Positions 1 through 11,880 of a stretch of 64,000 nt of DNA are shown in pieces. Made by a program: the position numbers and the translations under genes. Source of the DNA: Euptelea pleiosperma (Eukaryota; Streptophyta; Magnoliopsida; Ranunculales; Eupteleaceae). How positions within the stretch are numbered: the stretch's first letter is position 1; each line of letters begins with the position of its first letter. Location of the stretch: assembly GCA_035048495.1 (NCBI GenBank), contig CM068552.1:24988154-25052153 (forward strand). The letters run 5' to 3'. The notes under the pieces are model-generated. The model did not search any database. It was not told where the DNA came from and saw only the letters and a list, made by a program, of their open reading frames with translations.

Positions 1-676
1 TATGCATGTTTTACATTCAAATAGACTTTTGTATAATATTAAAAATTTGTTATTTGATTTAATACATTATTTATGGATTTTATAAAGCATTCTAGATATA
101 TTAAATGCTTGCATTATTTTAGAGTTTTTGGATTTATACAAAAAATCAAAACTTGTAGAGGTCATTTAGATTCCTTCTCAAGTTTGGATCAATTTGAATT
201 TTTGAGTGTAATGAGATTACTACGTCAAGTAACACATACTTGAAATTCAGCCCGATCTAATCTCTAGATCTTGAGTTATGATTTTCACATTATTTGTCCC
301 ATTTAGGGATTCATTTTTAACAAATTTCTCATATACTTGTTTTATTACACATTGATCATGTACACGCATTCGTATTGATTCTATATCATGTTATAAGACT
401 TGGAATAATTGGAAAAGAAATGGTGAATGTGCACGGATTCACGGTTAAGGGTTTTGTGGCCTGTCGTGCCGAAATCCTTGGGTTGTGATCCCAAAAGAGC
501 AAGAAGGGCCCGGAGCCCTGAGGTACAAAGCCTCAACCCCCTTGGTACCATGTGGTGATATTTTGGTTTACTTGTGTTAAGTAGCCTCGTGGGTTTTATT
601 AGTAAATGCATATTCATCGAATATTTTATTCTAAGAAATTTGGTCAAATTAGACTTATCGACAACTGTGACTTTTA

Positions 677-710
<34 letters not shown>

Positions 711-1196
711 GGATTGATTTGTCATGTTTAGCCGCTCATTCCCATGGACACATGGGTGTTAGAGTGTGCCTATTGAGCTTCCCAACTCACCCTACTTGCT
801 TATCATTTTTTAGATTTGCCCGATGGAGTGGGTGTTTTGCCAATTCGATGAAGCGGATGATTAATTCTTATTATATTTTATTTCAATTAGACCTGATGTA
901 TTAAGATTTGATTTAATAGTTAACAATGTAATAAATATTAGTACTTAGTTCATTTTATGTTTTGGATTATGATTTATGAGTTTGTTATGAGAATATAAAA
1001 TTTTCAAATATTATAAGGAAATGCACTGAAACCTATAATTTTTATAGATCATAGAACCTAGCAACGATATAAATGTACATTCTTTTAATCTCTTTTCTTA
1101 TCCTCACGCTCGAGACTATAGGTCTGAGTTATGGACCACGGGTCGAACCGAGAAGTCGCAAGTCGGGTCCGGTAGACCCAAGGTCGAGGCGTGACA
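1..1196 (-). mobile_element. Gypsy-type LTR fragment (partial)
   Basis: The right edge reads GAGGCGTGACA. Seen from the - strand this is a TGTCACGCCTC start, typical of long LTRs of Tekay/Del-like Ty3/gypsy elements; a similar start occurs at 27733. Short runs of 'tcccaaaagagcaagaaggg' type resemble the middle of such LTRs. There is no coding capacity beyond small chance ORFs. The left edge lies outside the window, so solo LTR and LTR of a larger element cannot be told apart. The assignment rests on the edge motif and general character only. Confidence 0.4.
679..708. repeat. (AT)n microsatellite
   Basis: About 15 uninterrupted AT units lie inside the LTR-like stretch at the left edge of the window. 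Confidence 0.95.
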
Positions 1197-1725
1197 TGGT
1201 CTTCTGCAAGCTTTTCTAACTAAGCAAGCCTTTGTCTTATGTTAGTTGATTAACCTTTAATCTTCTTAGTCTCTTCTCAGGGCGCTTGGCTCTCCTTCTC
1301 TCTTGATCTTCTCTCAGGCTTTTCCGACTCTCTGACTCTCCCAGCATTTGGCATGTATCTTCTTATCCTCAGCCTATTGGCTCTTGAGCTTGGGTCCTAG
1401 ACTCTGGCAGTCAGTTGTGAGTTGCAATATATTAAAATCGTCCGATTTGGTTTTCTGTGATAGAAAAAGCTCGTAATGACACTTAATCAAAATGGCATAA
1501 TATCTAGACTTCCAAGAATGTGTTTAATTCATGCAAATTGCCTATTTTATCCAGAAAAGTGTGTTCTACGCAATAGAAGAGACTCTTACATAAAAAATAG
1601 ATAAATAGTGCAGTTTTACGTAGGAGAGTGTAATAACGCTAAAAAGATAATTGCTTAAATAAGTATTTTTGAGCGAATATCAACAACAATACCAACAAAT
1701 ATCACAAAAATCATATAATTGATTT
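1197..1725. other. No recognised feature (about 530 bp)
   Basis: CT-rich stretch (about 1260-1400) followed by AT-rich sequence, with no ORF and no recognisable repeat ends. It lies where the 3' LTR of the copia element to its right should be, yet shares no obvious sequence with that element's 5' LTR. It is probably replaced or rearranged DNA. Confidence 0.5.
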
Positions 1726-1736
1726 CTCCCCCTTTT
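1726..1736 (-). promoter_or_regulatory. Candidate polypurine tract of copia A
   Basis: On the - strand this reads AAAAGGGGGAG, the form usually found just before the 3' LTR of copia elements carrying an extra 3' ORF. It should prime plus-strand DNA synthesis. The LTR that should follow is absent. Confidence 0.55.
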
Positions 1737-2013
1737 GTCATACATTGACAAAGGGAAGAACTCCAACCTGTGATGATAACGAGTATTATAATAAGGCAAT
1801 TTATCAAAAAAATAATCCAACCCAAAAATTATAGCAAACAACCATACCATCCAAGTAAATAAAAATGGTCATCAGAATACCCAAATATCTCTAGGTCACA
1901 AGTACTGACCATCAAGGCTCACAAACTAACAAAGTATCAAATAAAACAGACCAATAGTATCAAATAATACATTCCAAAAGAAATATACTACTGATCTAAA
2001 GAGCGCACGTGCT

Positions 2014-3123
2014 CTACTCATAGTTTTCATCCTCATCTCCATCATCATCTTCATCTGCATCATCTTCTTCTTCTTCTTCTTCATCTGCATTGTCATCTTC
2101 GTCTTCATCTTCGTCTTCGTCTTTGTCTTCAACCGCAGAATGAACAATGGTCTCCTCAGGTGATGACTCTAGATAGTCAGGATGCTGAAATCGAAGAAAG
2201 GAAGTCACATGCTGTTGTCATCGAAAAAATTTGTCAATCGACGCACAAAAATTATCCAACTTGACGAAAAACCTGCAATGGATGCAGATATAGAACTCAA
2301 TGCAGAAGCAGAAGCAAAAGAATCACCTACTAGCATTTTATTAAAAGTGGCTTGATTAATGGGTGAGATTTGATGCAGTGTTTCATCTGAGTCAAGAATA
2401 GGAACTTTGAAATGACTCAGAATTTTTGAAACCAAAATGCCACATGGCAAAGATCGCTTGCGATTTTCAATCGCCAAATTTTCAACCATCAGATGAAAAA
2501 TAACATAAGGACCACTGATACGAGTGCCTTGAGAGACACAATACAAGATGTACTAAATGTAGGGTCTGATCTCACTACGATGTCCTGCCTTTGGGATCAA
2601 ATTATTAGAGAAAATCAGTTCTAACAAATGATACATAGGAAGTAATTCCTGAGTAGCCAAATCAGAGTTCCACGGAACAACCTTCCCACAAATGGTTTTG
2701 GATATAGTCTTTTTGTTCTTTAGTGTCAGGGAATGGGAGAAAATTTCTCCATTAAGTACACGAGGAAGACCAATAATCTTTAAAATCAAAGAAAGAGTGA
2801 TTTTGAACCTAACTCTCCTGACCTCAGAATAAAGAAAGAGACCTTCTAGATCATGGTTATTCAGATTGGAATAAACATTTTGACTAGTTTAGGATACGCA
2901 ACACCATAAATGGAAAGAAATTTAGACCAACCTACAGAGTTCAGAAGATTAGGGATTCCAGTCATAGTCACTTCCTTCTCAATTACCCCACGCTCCACAA
3001 CATCGGCTCTTTTAACATAGTTCTTCAAGAACTAGCCCTAACCATGGGATTAATGAAAAGACTAAGAGGATATGGATCACTAGATGATGATTCACCTCTT
3101 GCTGTTTTCCCTTGTGAAGCCAT
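2014..3123 (-). pseudogene. Extra 3' ORF of copia A (putative plant transposon protein), broken
   Basis: Downstream of pol on the same strand lies a degraded ORF starting MASQGKTARGESSSSDPYP. A middle part contains GPYVIFHLMVENLA and LPCGILVSKILSHF, which resemble the 'putative plant transposon protein' domain found in some copia and gypsy elements. The C-terminus is a very acidic tail (runs of Asp/Glu, about residues 25-64 of the last open segment, encoded by a GAA/GAT trinucleotide-like stretch near 2040-2130). Frameshifts near 2205 and 2550 and stops near 3020-2800 break it. The domain name is recalled from family knowledge and not verified by search. Confidence 0.55.
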
Positions 3124-3755
3124 TTTAGAGAAAAACAAAGAAATTTCACCAAAAAATGGGTAATGGTGAGAGTAGAAATCTCTAAAAAAGATATTAGATT
3201 TTAGGAATAAAAGTTTTCTCAAAGAGGAATGGGGAGGCTTCAAGATAAATATCTAGGGTTCTAAACAAAGTTTTTAATGACCCAAAATCGATTTGAAACA
3301 ATATATAACCGAAGGCGGCGGACCGGACATGGGTTGACCCTCCTGTGAAATCAATATAATGTTCGGGTGCGAGGTGCGGTCGACTGGTCATAATGGTCAG
3401 TCAACTGGACATGTTCGATCAACCGGACTTTTGTTCTGTCGGCCCGACCCCGCAATCGCAAAAAATGAAAAACCCTAAAAATATATGTTTGGTCGACTCG
3501 ATGTCGCAAACTTTATTTTCAAAAATCTAATTGTCTTGACGATTCATTCGGTCGACCAGACATTTTCTTAGTTCGACCCGACTTCGTAAATTATAGACAA
3601 AAACCAAAAACAACAAAACAAATAATCACTCACCAAATTTTTACATAAAAAGTTAACTAATCATTATTTGAATGATTAGACTATTAGACTAATTAAAATA
3701 CTGAAGATAGGATATTCAATATTAACTCAAATATTTCAATTAGTACCAACCAAAA
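3124..3755. other. Non-coding spacer between pol and 3' ORF of copia A
   Basis: About 630 bp with no supported ORF. It contains short GGTCGACCGG-like runs resembling motifs in this element's LTR (for example near 9540-9700). Nothing else recognisable. Confidence 0.5.
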
Positions 3756-5310
3756 TTAATCAATTGGACAAACTCCGATAGATTTTCTCAGATATTCATA
3801 TCTGAGAGAATCTAAAGGTTTGGTCAAAATATCTGCAAATTGAATTTCTGTGTTCACATATGCTAATGAAATTATCTGTTCTTCAACCAATTCTTGAATA
3901 AAGTGATGTCTAATATCTATGTGCTTGGGGTTATAGAGTGTTGTACATGATTTATAGAAATATATATCGCACTCGTATTATCACAGAATAAGCCCTGATT
4001 AATTTCATAATCTAATAACATTCGCTTCATCCAAATTAACTGGGCACAGCAGCTGCCAGCGGCAATATATTCTGCTTCAGTAGTAGACAAAGAAATAGCA
4101 TTCTGTTTCTTGCTGTGCCAAGTTACCAAATAATTTCCAATATAGAAACACCCACCACTAGTGCTTTTATGATCATCAGCATTTCCTACCCAATCGGCAT
4201 CCGAATAACCGATAATTTCACTGTTAGTCTCAAGAGGATACCAGAGTCCGTATTCAATGGTACCATTGACATATTTAATACGATTCTTTTAACAACAGAG
4301 AGATGAGATTCTTTCAGGTCAGATTGATACCTAGCACAAGCTCCTACACTAAAGGCAATATCGGGTCTGCTAGCTGTGAGATAGAGAAGACTACCAATCA
4401 TGCTCCTATACAGAGTTTGATTGACTGATTTTCCACTAAAATCCTTGGTAAGTTTAATGCTAGTACTCATAAGAGTGTGTGAAGATTTAGATGATTCTAG
4501 GCCAATTTTTTTAAGCAATTCTTTAGAATATTCTAATTGTTTAACTAGAAGCCCTAGAAAGAAGTTCAGTTCACCTTCCATGCTCATCTCAAATTCTGAT
4601 TTCATAGCGAGAGCAAATTTTAAAGCATACATTTCAGTGGTTGAGACAAAGACAATATCATCAACATATATCCGGGATATTAGAATTCCATTATCTATTT
4701 TCTTAATAAATAATGTTTTATCAACAGTTCCTCTCGTGAATTCATTTTCTAATAGAAATTGAGTTAATATTTCATACCAAGCTCTTGGTGTTTGTTTTAA
4801 CCCATATAAGGCTTTCTTAAGCCTATAAACATGATTACTTTTATGAGGGTTTTCAAATCCCTTAGATTGTTTTACATAGTCTTCTTCTTCTAGAATCCCA
4901 TTTAGAAAAACATTCTTAATACCCATTTGATAGAGTTTAAATTTTAAGACACAGGCTAATGCTAAGAGAATCCTAATAGATTCTAGTCTAGCTACTGGGG
5001 CAAAAGTCTGATCAAAATCAATCTCTTCAACTTGTGAATATCCTTGAACCACTAATTTGACTTTGTTTCTAGTTATTACTCCATTCTCATCAAGTTTATT
5101 CTTATATATCCATTTAGTTCCTATCACATTTTTATTCAATGGTCTAGGGGTTAGAAACCAAACATCATTTCTCTTAAATTGATTTAACTCCTCTTGCATA
5201 GCATTTATCCAATGTTCATCTAAAAGAACTTCTTTAATGTTTCTTGGTTCAATTTTAGAGGTAAAGCATAAATGACTGGATATATTTTTCAACTGACTTC
5301 TCGTACGCAC
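3756..5310 (-). pseudogene. copia A pol: reverse transcriptase and RNase H
   Basis: The - strand ORF 5310-4186 holds the copia RT core: WIYKNKLDENG, KLVVQGYSQ, FAPVARLESIR, a catalytic YVDDI near residue 215, then RSMIGSLLYLTASRPDIAF. After a frameshift, 4129-3756 continues with the RNase H part: WHSKKQNAISLSTTEAEYIA, the HIDIRHHFIQE block and ADILTKPL, ending at a stop at 3758-3756. The family uses these enzymes to make cDNA from the element RNA in cytoplasmic particles. At least one frameshift separates RT from RNase H. Confidence 0.9.
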
Positions 5311-5364
5311 ACCACTATCATTGTTTCCAATAATCTCAGAACTAGGATGATCTTTAATGTATTT

Positions 5365-6730
5365 TCATTCTTTGGGTTTCTCTAGGGTGTGGACACTTGT
5401 TTCACCTTTTTCAATATTTGTAGATTCTTCCATCTCATCAGAATTATCAACCATTTCTAGATATTCATCATTAATGACCACATTTACCGATTCTTCTATA
5501 GTTAAGGTTCTTTTGTTAAAGATCCTATAGGCTCTGCTCCTGGTGGAATATCCTAGAAAAATACCTTCATCACTTCTGGAATCAAACTTTCCAAGATTTT
5601 CTCTGTCTCTAAGCATATAGCATGTACTCCTAAAGATCCTAAAATATTTTACATTAGGTTTGACTCCATTCCAAATTTCATATGCTGTCTACGAGGTTCA
5701 TGTTCTCAAGTAAACATGATTGATCGTATAGCATGCAGTATTAACTGATTTAGCCTACAAATTTTCTATAAGATTTTTACTAGTAAGCATAACTCTACCC
5801 ATTTCCTCAAGAGTCCTATTTTTTCTTTTAGCTACATCATTCTATTAAAGTGTTTTGGCTACAAAAAATTCATGTTTAATCCTATTTTCCTCACAATATT
5901 CATCAAACTTGTGATTATCAAATTTTCTACCATTTCTAATCCTAAGAATAAACAGGCCTTTCTCCTTTTTTACCTTTTTACAAATTTTCATGAGTTCTTT
6001 AAAAGCTTCAGATTTTTCTTTAAGAAAAGCTACCCAAGTAATCTAGAGAAATCATCGACAATAGTTAAGAAAAATCTTTTTCCACCAAGACTTTCTATTC
6101 TATTAGGTCCAATTAAGTCCATGTGTAACAATTCAAGAATTCTAGAGATACCAATATTTTTTATCTTTTTGTGTGAGTTTCTAATTTGTTTTCCTTTTAG
6201 GTAAGACCCACAAATAGTTTGATAATTCTTATTGAGCTTTGGGATTTCTCTTATTCATTCTTTCCCACTGATCTTGGCTAAGTCTTTAAAATTTATGTGT
6301 CCTAGATGTTGGTGCCATAGCTCGGTTTCATTTGTTTGTGCCATGTTGCACTTAATCGAACCACCAGTCTCAATGACATAGCAATTATCGGTATTTCTGT
6401 TTCTTTGAATTATTACTTTATTGGAAGTTTTGTCTAGGATTTCACATTTCTCTTTTGAGAACTTGCATATATGATCTTTGTCACAAATCTAACTAATACT
6501 TAGAAGGTTATGTTTTAGACTATCGACACAATACATTCTCAATCTTAGGTATTCCTGGACCTTGAATAGTCTATCTACCAATTATTTTAGCACTACTGTC
6601 ATCACTAAATATAACCTCACCATCATGGCATTCATCAAAAGATAAAAAATGAGATCTTTCTTCAGTCATGTGTCTGAAGCATCCACTATCCAAATACCAC
6701 TTAGATGTTTCATTTGCAATTAAAGTAGTA
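5365..6730 (-). pseudogene. copia A pol: protease and integrase remnants
   Basis: On the - strand a protease-like DSGCFRHMTEER lies near 6690 and integrase-type blocks follow: LFILRIRNGRKFDN, NRTLEEMGRVMLTS, and the integrase C-terminal region KFDSRSDEGIFLGYSTRSRAYRI (5616-5500). Many stops and frame changes interrupt it. The order protease, integrase, then RT places it in Ty1/copia. Confidence 0.75.
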
Positions 6731-7141
6731 TGAATAATAAAGCATTTTTCAACGCATTTCTTATTCCATATTTTTATGAGAATTTTTTAATTGCCATTCT
6801 TGTTGATCTAAGAGTTATTAAGGTTTTCTTTTATGTTTAGCTTTAGCATTTAAATCCGCTATCTTTTTAAATAATTTATTTTGTTTGTTTACTTTTCTGA
6901 TTTCCTACAAAATTTGTAGATCATTCTCTTCCTTTTCTTTAGAAGTTCAAATTTCTTTTTTAGAACATGACAATTATACTTTTTATGTCCAGAATATCTA
7001 CAATAATGACATAATATTTAACTTTTCAATTTGTTCATTTTGGGTTGAATCCAGGGTAGCTTTTACAAACACAGTTTTGGAATTTAAATTTTTAGCCAAT
7101 TTTCTGATGTAACAAAGTCTTCTCCTATCATGGTTTGCTTT

Positions 7142-8535
7142 TCACATAGTTAGTAGATTTTCCAGTCTAGAATTTCCTTGAGTAGTGTTTATAATTAAGG
7201 TTACATTCTTGACTTCAAGTTCATCTCTTTCAAGACTTAATTTCTCAATTTCGTCTTCAAGTTCTTGTTCTCTGCTTAAGGTTTGTATTAGTTCATCTTT
7301 TATTTTCTTCACAGTTTGATATAAATTTTCTAATTCAATTTTAAGTGAAGCATTTTCACAATACAAAACAATTTTTTCTTTTTTTAAGTTATCACAAGAT
7401 TTTGTTAAAATTAGGCTTTCTTTATACAAATGATAAAAAGTATTCTGAATGTTTTCTTCACCTTCATCATCACTTAAGTTAGTTTCATTATCAATTTTAG
7501 TATTTTTAGAGTGACAATTTTTATTAAGATTAGCAATAGTCATTAAAGCTCTAACATTAGATTTATGTCCATAACCACAGCCTTCATAGCTTTAGTTTTT
7601 CCTTTCTTAACATTGTTAGGACAGTCAGTAGAGATATGACCAAACCCCTTGCATTTATAATATTGTATTTCATCTTTGTTGTTCTCTTCCTTTTTGTATT
7701 TATCAAATTTTTCAAAAAGTTTCCTATTCTTTTGTGTGAAATTTTTCTTATCTTTGTTTCTAAAAAACTTTCTGAATTTTTTAGCAAAAAGGACAATCTC
7801 ATCATCAATGTTATTAGACTCATCAGAGTCAGTTTCTTCTCTTAATTGTTTCTTAGATGTTTTTAGAGCTAATCATTTTTTCTTAGGTATATGAAGTTTA
7901 AGTTCAAATGTTTGGATTGATCCTATTAATTCTTCTAGTCTTATTAGATCAATATTTTTACTTTCTTCAATAGCCGTTATTTTAAGATGAAACCTATCAG
8001 GCAAGGATCTCAAAAAATTTCTAACAATTTTTAGTTTAGGAATAGCTTCACCAAAGCCCCACATGGAGTTAATTATTTCACTCAGTTTAGTGTAGTAGTC
8101 TGTGAAACTTTCATCCTCATTCATTCTTATAATTTCAAATTGCGTTGTGAGCATTTGAAGTTTCGACAATTTAGCAGAGTTTGTTCCTTCATGGGTCATC
8201 TCCAAAATGTTCCATGCTTGTTTTGAGGTTTCACAAGCAATAATTCTTTTAAATTTATTAGGAGATAAAGCACAATGTATTGCATTCAATGCTTGATTAT
8301 TATATTGGTATGCTTCTTTATTACCCACACTCCATTCTCTTTTAGGTTTAATAGCAATGGTAGTTGATTCACCAACAGTAGTTGCTACAGTAGGGGATGT
8401 CCATCCTAATTCCACTGATTCCCAAATCCGTTCATCAAGAGATTTCAAGAAAATCCTCATTTTAGCCTTCTAATAGGCGTAATTAGTACAATTGAATAGA
8501 GGATGTTTAGATACAAAGAATCCCTTTTGACTCAT
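7142..8535 (-). pseudogene. copia A gag
   Basis: Read from ATG at 8535 (MSQKGFFVS), with an in-frame TAG where a Trp is expected, then MRIFLKSLDERIWESVE and the UBN2-type copia capsid region (ALNAIHCALS, AWNILEMTHEGT, FTDYYTKLSEI, LRSLPDRF). Further on are a zinc-knuckle remnant CKGFGHISTDC (about 7650) and a coiled-coil tail (7543-7142, leucine/glutamate heptads). Gag forms the particle that packages element RNA. Frameshifts separate the capsid, knuckle and coil. Confidence 0.85.
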
Positions 8536-8598
8536 GGTTATTCTAAGGGAACTAAGGATCACACTTGGGTTGTTAAGCCCTTCACAAAGTGACCTATG

Positions 8599-8610
8599 TT
8601 CTGATACCAA
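8599..8610 (-). promoter_or_regulatory. Primer-binding site of copia A
   Basis: The - strand reads TTGGTATCAGAA immediately after the LTR end, matching the complement of the 3' end of initiator methionine tRNA (TGGTATCAGAGC) except near its end. It is the start site of minus-strand cDNA synthesis. Confidence 0.8.
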
Positions 8611-8611
8611 T

Positions 8612-10114
8612 TGAAATTCTCTTTTAATTACCACGTTATGTCCTAGAGGGGGGGTGAATAGGACAATTTTTAATTTATCTGAGGATTTTATATGGATTAA
8701 AAATTAATGATCACACAAAGCGGAAAATGATCAAACAATCAAGATACAAATCATCCACATAACATAGATATGAAAAAATCTGAGATAAAATATGCAAACA
8801 TACACAATCACATGAGACTCAGATTTATAGTAGTTCGGTGACCGCACCTACGTCCACTGTCCAATACTCAACACGAGTAATATTATATTATCTCAATCAT
8901 GCATTACAACATATCCAATTGAAATAAATAATCAACTAACTAAGATATAACTTAATTTTAATCTAACGAGAATCACTTCTTGCTCACCTAGAAAGTTAGC
9001 CTTGGCCAGTAGTCTATTTAGAGAAATTCTTTTCTCATGGATCTACAATCCTCAACTCAGTTAGATGAGTCCCCACTTATCCGCCAATCACAAATATTCA
9101 GTGTTCATAAACTTTGAATTCTATCAAAAAGGGATTTGATCATAGAAACACTTACCTTTAGATGAATACGATCAAATAGAGAATCATTTGGAGAAGAATT
9201 CACCTAAGAGACACTCTGCCAAGAGTAATCCTCTTCTTGAAAGAAGATGTTTGCAGAAAAACAATAACTAATAGTCCCTTCAAACACTTAGAGTATGACA
9301 AAGAATACATAGCTTTGCTTTGGTGAAGCTCTTAAAAATTTCAAATTTCTGGACTCAAATAATGATAATCAAAGGATGGGAGCTTAGAGATCTCTTGATT
9401 GGGTTAATTCTTATGAGGGAAAAAGGATCTAATTTATAAGCTAGCCTCCACTCAATAGAAACGAACCAAAAACAACGGTTTGAAGGGCCAAAGTGCGCCT
9501 AAACTTGCAGAAAAGATTGAGTCAAAACGAGATCCGGAAAGGGGGGGTCGACCGCATATTTTGGTCGGTTGACCGAACTTTTTAGTCGGTCGCCCGCTCA
9601 GATCAGAAACTGAAAGATTTGGTACAGAGAGATTCGGTCGCCCACACCTTTTGACCGTTGACCGGTCAGAGTCAAAAGACTCCAGTCGGCAGCTAAAAAT
9701 GGTTGGTCGGCCGGCCCTCTTAGACCTTCTACGACCAATACTCATTTAAGTATTTGTTCACCCAAACTATACCAAACTAGCAAAAAATCATCTAGGGTAA
9801 ATTTTGATCAACAATCATACGAACGGTTTAGATGTACGCAAATATCCGTAACACGAGATTCTTGATAGTTGAACGTTCGTAGAGTGAGAACGTGCTTTCA
9901 ATTTTTTGCTTTAAATCTTTATGGTTTGAACTTTGACTTTGTCTTTAGTGCGGCTTGAATTATTTGGTTGTTGCTCTTCATCTTTAAGTCTTCTTTGAGT
10001 TTGATGAAGTCCACTTGATCTTTAATGCTTCAGTCTTTAACAAACTTGTAACTTAACAATATAATTTATATAGAAAAACTAAAAGTTCTTGGGATTGAAA
10101 ATCAAGACTTTTCA
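8612..10114 (-). repeat. 5' LTR of copia A (1503 bp)
   Basis: On the - strand it starts TGAAAAGTCTTG and ends GAGAATTTCA, i.e. TG...CA. The boundaries are confirmed by the independent solo LTR at 48978-50650, which has the same first (TGAAAAGTCT) and last (GAATTTCA) bases and shared internal landmarks such as GAACGTTCAACTAT and GGTAATTAAAAG. It contains GGTCGACC-rich stretches near 9540-9720. Confidence 0.9.
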
Positions 10115-10295
10115 TCTTTGTACCCCAAATAATGCTTAACTTCCTCGGGTAAAATCAACTCTAATCCAATGCTTAAAAATTAACAGTCAGATTAAGTTTT
10201 TGTCTGTAGGTCCACCTACGGTTGGGCCAAAAGTAAATGAAGAAAGGTTTTGAGCTCACAAGCCTAAAAAAAAAAAAAGAATTCCTCAAAAAAAT

Positions 10296-10555
10296 AAATT
10301 TTTTGCTTGTCCCCCTTAATTTATTGATGCAATTTGCATCACACCCAATGTTTTTAAAATATTTGCATCTCACCCAAGGTCATTATAATCATTTAAAAAA
10401 TATTGGGATGTCCATTCGGAGACCGTTAATGATGGTCAATGGTCAATGACGTTGACCATGGTCAAAGGGTGAGATGCAAATATTTTAAAAACATTGGGTG
10501 AGATGCAAATTGCATCAATAAAGTAAGGGGGTAAAGCAAAAAAGCCCATTTTTTA
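10296..10555. mobile_element. Foldback MITE upstream of the ORP gene
   Basis: A near-perfect inverted repeat: the left arm runs from TTTTTTGCTTGTCCCCC through GATGCAATTTGCATC and TTTTTAAAATATTTGCATC to about 10385. The same bases return in reverse complement at about 10466-10550. The arms are near 80 bp each with a loop of roughly 80 bp. No coding capacity. The terminal inverted repeats and small size indicate a non-autonomous DNA transposon; superfamily not assigned because no target duplication is clear. Confidence 0.75.
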
Positions 10556-11060
10556 TATGTCGTGTGATTAGGGGGGCATAAATCACTAGTTGTCAATGCG
10601 GCATTTTAGGGATTGATCGGCTTTGCTCAATGGCTGCTTGCCCTTGTGGTCCTCCCTATCCACCGCCCCCGTCTCGCCATGTGTTCCCATCTTCCTTTGT
10701 TATGCCAGCTGTCACATGTGAGCCGGCGGCGAACTCTAGTCTCTTTTCCTACATTTCTCCTGTAGTCCTATGGTCCCATCCTATATGGAAGCAAAATCTT
10801 AAAGCAAAGAACGGGACAGAGAGAGATCAGAATCGTAAGAAGCGCAAGCAATGAAGCAAACCAACCGAACCGACTTATATTTAAACCGCTTTTGTAGAGT
10901 GGTAGCCTGGTAGGTGTTGTTGTCGTGTCTCTCTGCCGTCGTCGAGTCGTTGGATTCCGGTTAAAAATTCGCCGGGATCCACAACTCTTAGGGGAAGCTG
11001 TTTGTTTCGTGTCGAGGCGTAGGTATCGGAATCGCCGCCCCTATAGAGTATAGATAGATA
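10556..11060. other. Upstream region of the ORP gene
   Basis: About 500 bp without a supported gene. GC content rises toward 11000 as expected for a plant promoter/5' UTR. A second TATA-like run (TTATATTTAAA, about 10875-10885) could also be a core promoter. Confidence 0.4.
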
Positions 11061-11070
11061 TTATATATAC
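11060..11070 (+). promoter_or_regulatory. Candidate TATA box of the ORP gene
   Basis: ATTATATATAC about 180 bp upstream of the start codon, followed about 30-40 bp later by pyrimidine-rich TCCATTATTACTC that could be the start site. This would give a 5' UTR of roughly 150 nt. Motif-based only; the TATA-like run near 10880 is an alternative. Confidence 0.35.
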
Positions 11071-11247
11071 GGAGGGACGCGGCTTCCGTCCATTATTACT
11101 CGTCAACAAAATTGAAAATCACCGCCGACTTTCCCGGCATCGCCGTCACCACTACCACTACCCCTCAATCACAATATTTTCCAGCGATCTACCGGCCACC
11201 GTAATTCTGTGATCCGGCATGATCTGATCGTCATTCCCTCGCTCCTC

Positions 11248-11880
11248 ATGCATCCATTCTGCTGCGTGTCCACCGTTGCCGAGAGGAACCCTGCGACCTC
11301 GTCTTCTCCATTGACGGAATTTTTCGACATGTCAACCGTCAGATCCGATTCGGCGAATCGTGGCCGTGATTCATCGCCTCACTCATCCACCTTGGATTCA
11401 AACATCAATAACAATAATGGCTTTCGCGGCAACAATCATAACCACCACCAGCACAATCACAACTCCATCATCAACAACAGCAACAGCAACAGCAACTGCA
11501 GCAGCGATCACGCTCGTCTGATTCAGCGAACGGCGCCATTGTCGATGGACTCATCATCACGGCTACCGTCGATGCACGATTCCCAACTCTTATTGGGCGA
11601 CCACCGGGATGTGAAGATTAACGACATTGTTGGTAACGGCATCTCTGGTATCCTCTATAAGTGGGTAAATTACGGTAAAGGTTGGCGTCCACGGTGGTTC
11701 GTGCTCCAGGATGGCGTTCTATCCTACTACAAGATCCACGGCCCTGATAAGATCGAAGTCAATCAGGAAACCGAAAAAGGATCGAAAGTTATCGGGGAGG
11801 AATCCCTCCGTCGAGTCTCCCGACACAAGAACGGACAACCTCAACTCCGTCGCAAGCCCTTTGGTGAAGTTCACCTCAAG
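11248..11880 (+). CDS. ORP1C: ORP exon 1
   Basis: 211 codons ending ...FGEVHLK at a CAAG|GTTTCT donor. It encodes the low-complexity N-terminus and the first two thirds of the PH domain ([19 protein letters not shown]). The intron of 88 bp that follows ends TTCGTTTAG. If unspliced, the frame closes at a stop within the intron (11938-11940). Confidence 0.92.

Larger units (their letters stand above)
1726..10114 (-). mobile_element. Ty1/copia retrotransposon A, 3' truncated
   Basis: A decayed Ty1/copia element read on the - strand in the order 5' LTR (10114-8612), PBS (8610-8599), gag (8535-7142), protease/integrase (about 6730-5365), reverse transcriptase and RNase H (5310-3756), an additional ORF (3123-2014) and a polypurine tract (1736-1726). 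Domain order integrase before RT is diagnostic of copia. Stops and frameshifts occur in every gene, so it cannot be autonomous. No 3' LTR follows the polypurine tract. A solo LTR of the same family stands at 48978-50650. Confidence 0.9.

Noticed and set aside
10630..10854. Possible 74-codon gene (MAACPCGPPYPPPP...)
   Set aside because: Low-complexity, no family resemblance, and it lies in the promoter/5' leader area of the ORP gene.
11209..11247. Upstream in-frame ATG extending the ORP protein by 13 residues
   Set aside because: The conserved plant ORP1 N-terminus begins at MHPFCC (11248); the extra residues have no counterpart known to me.
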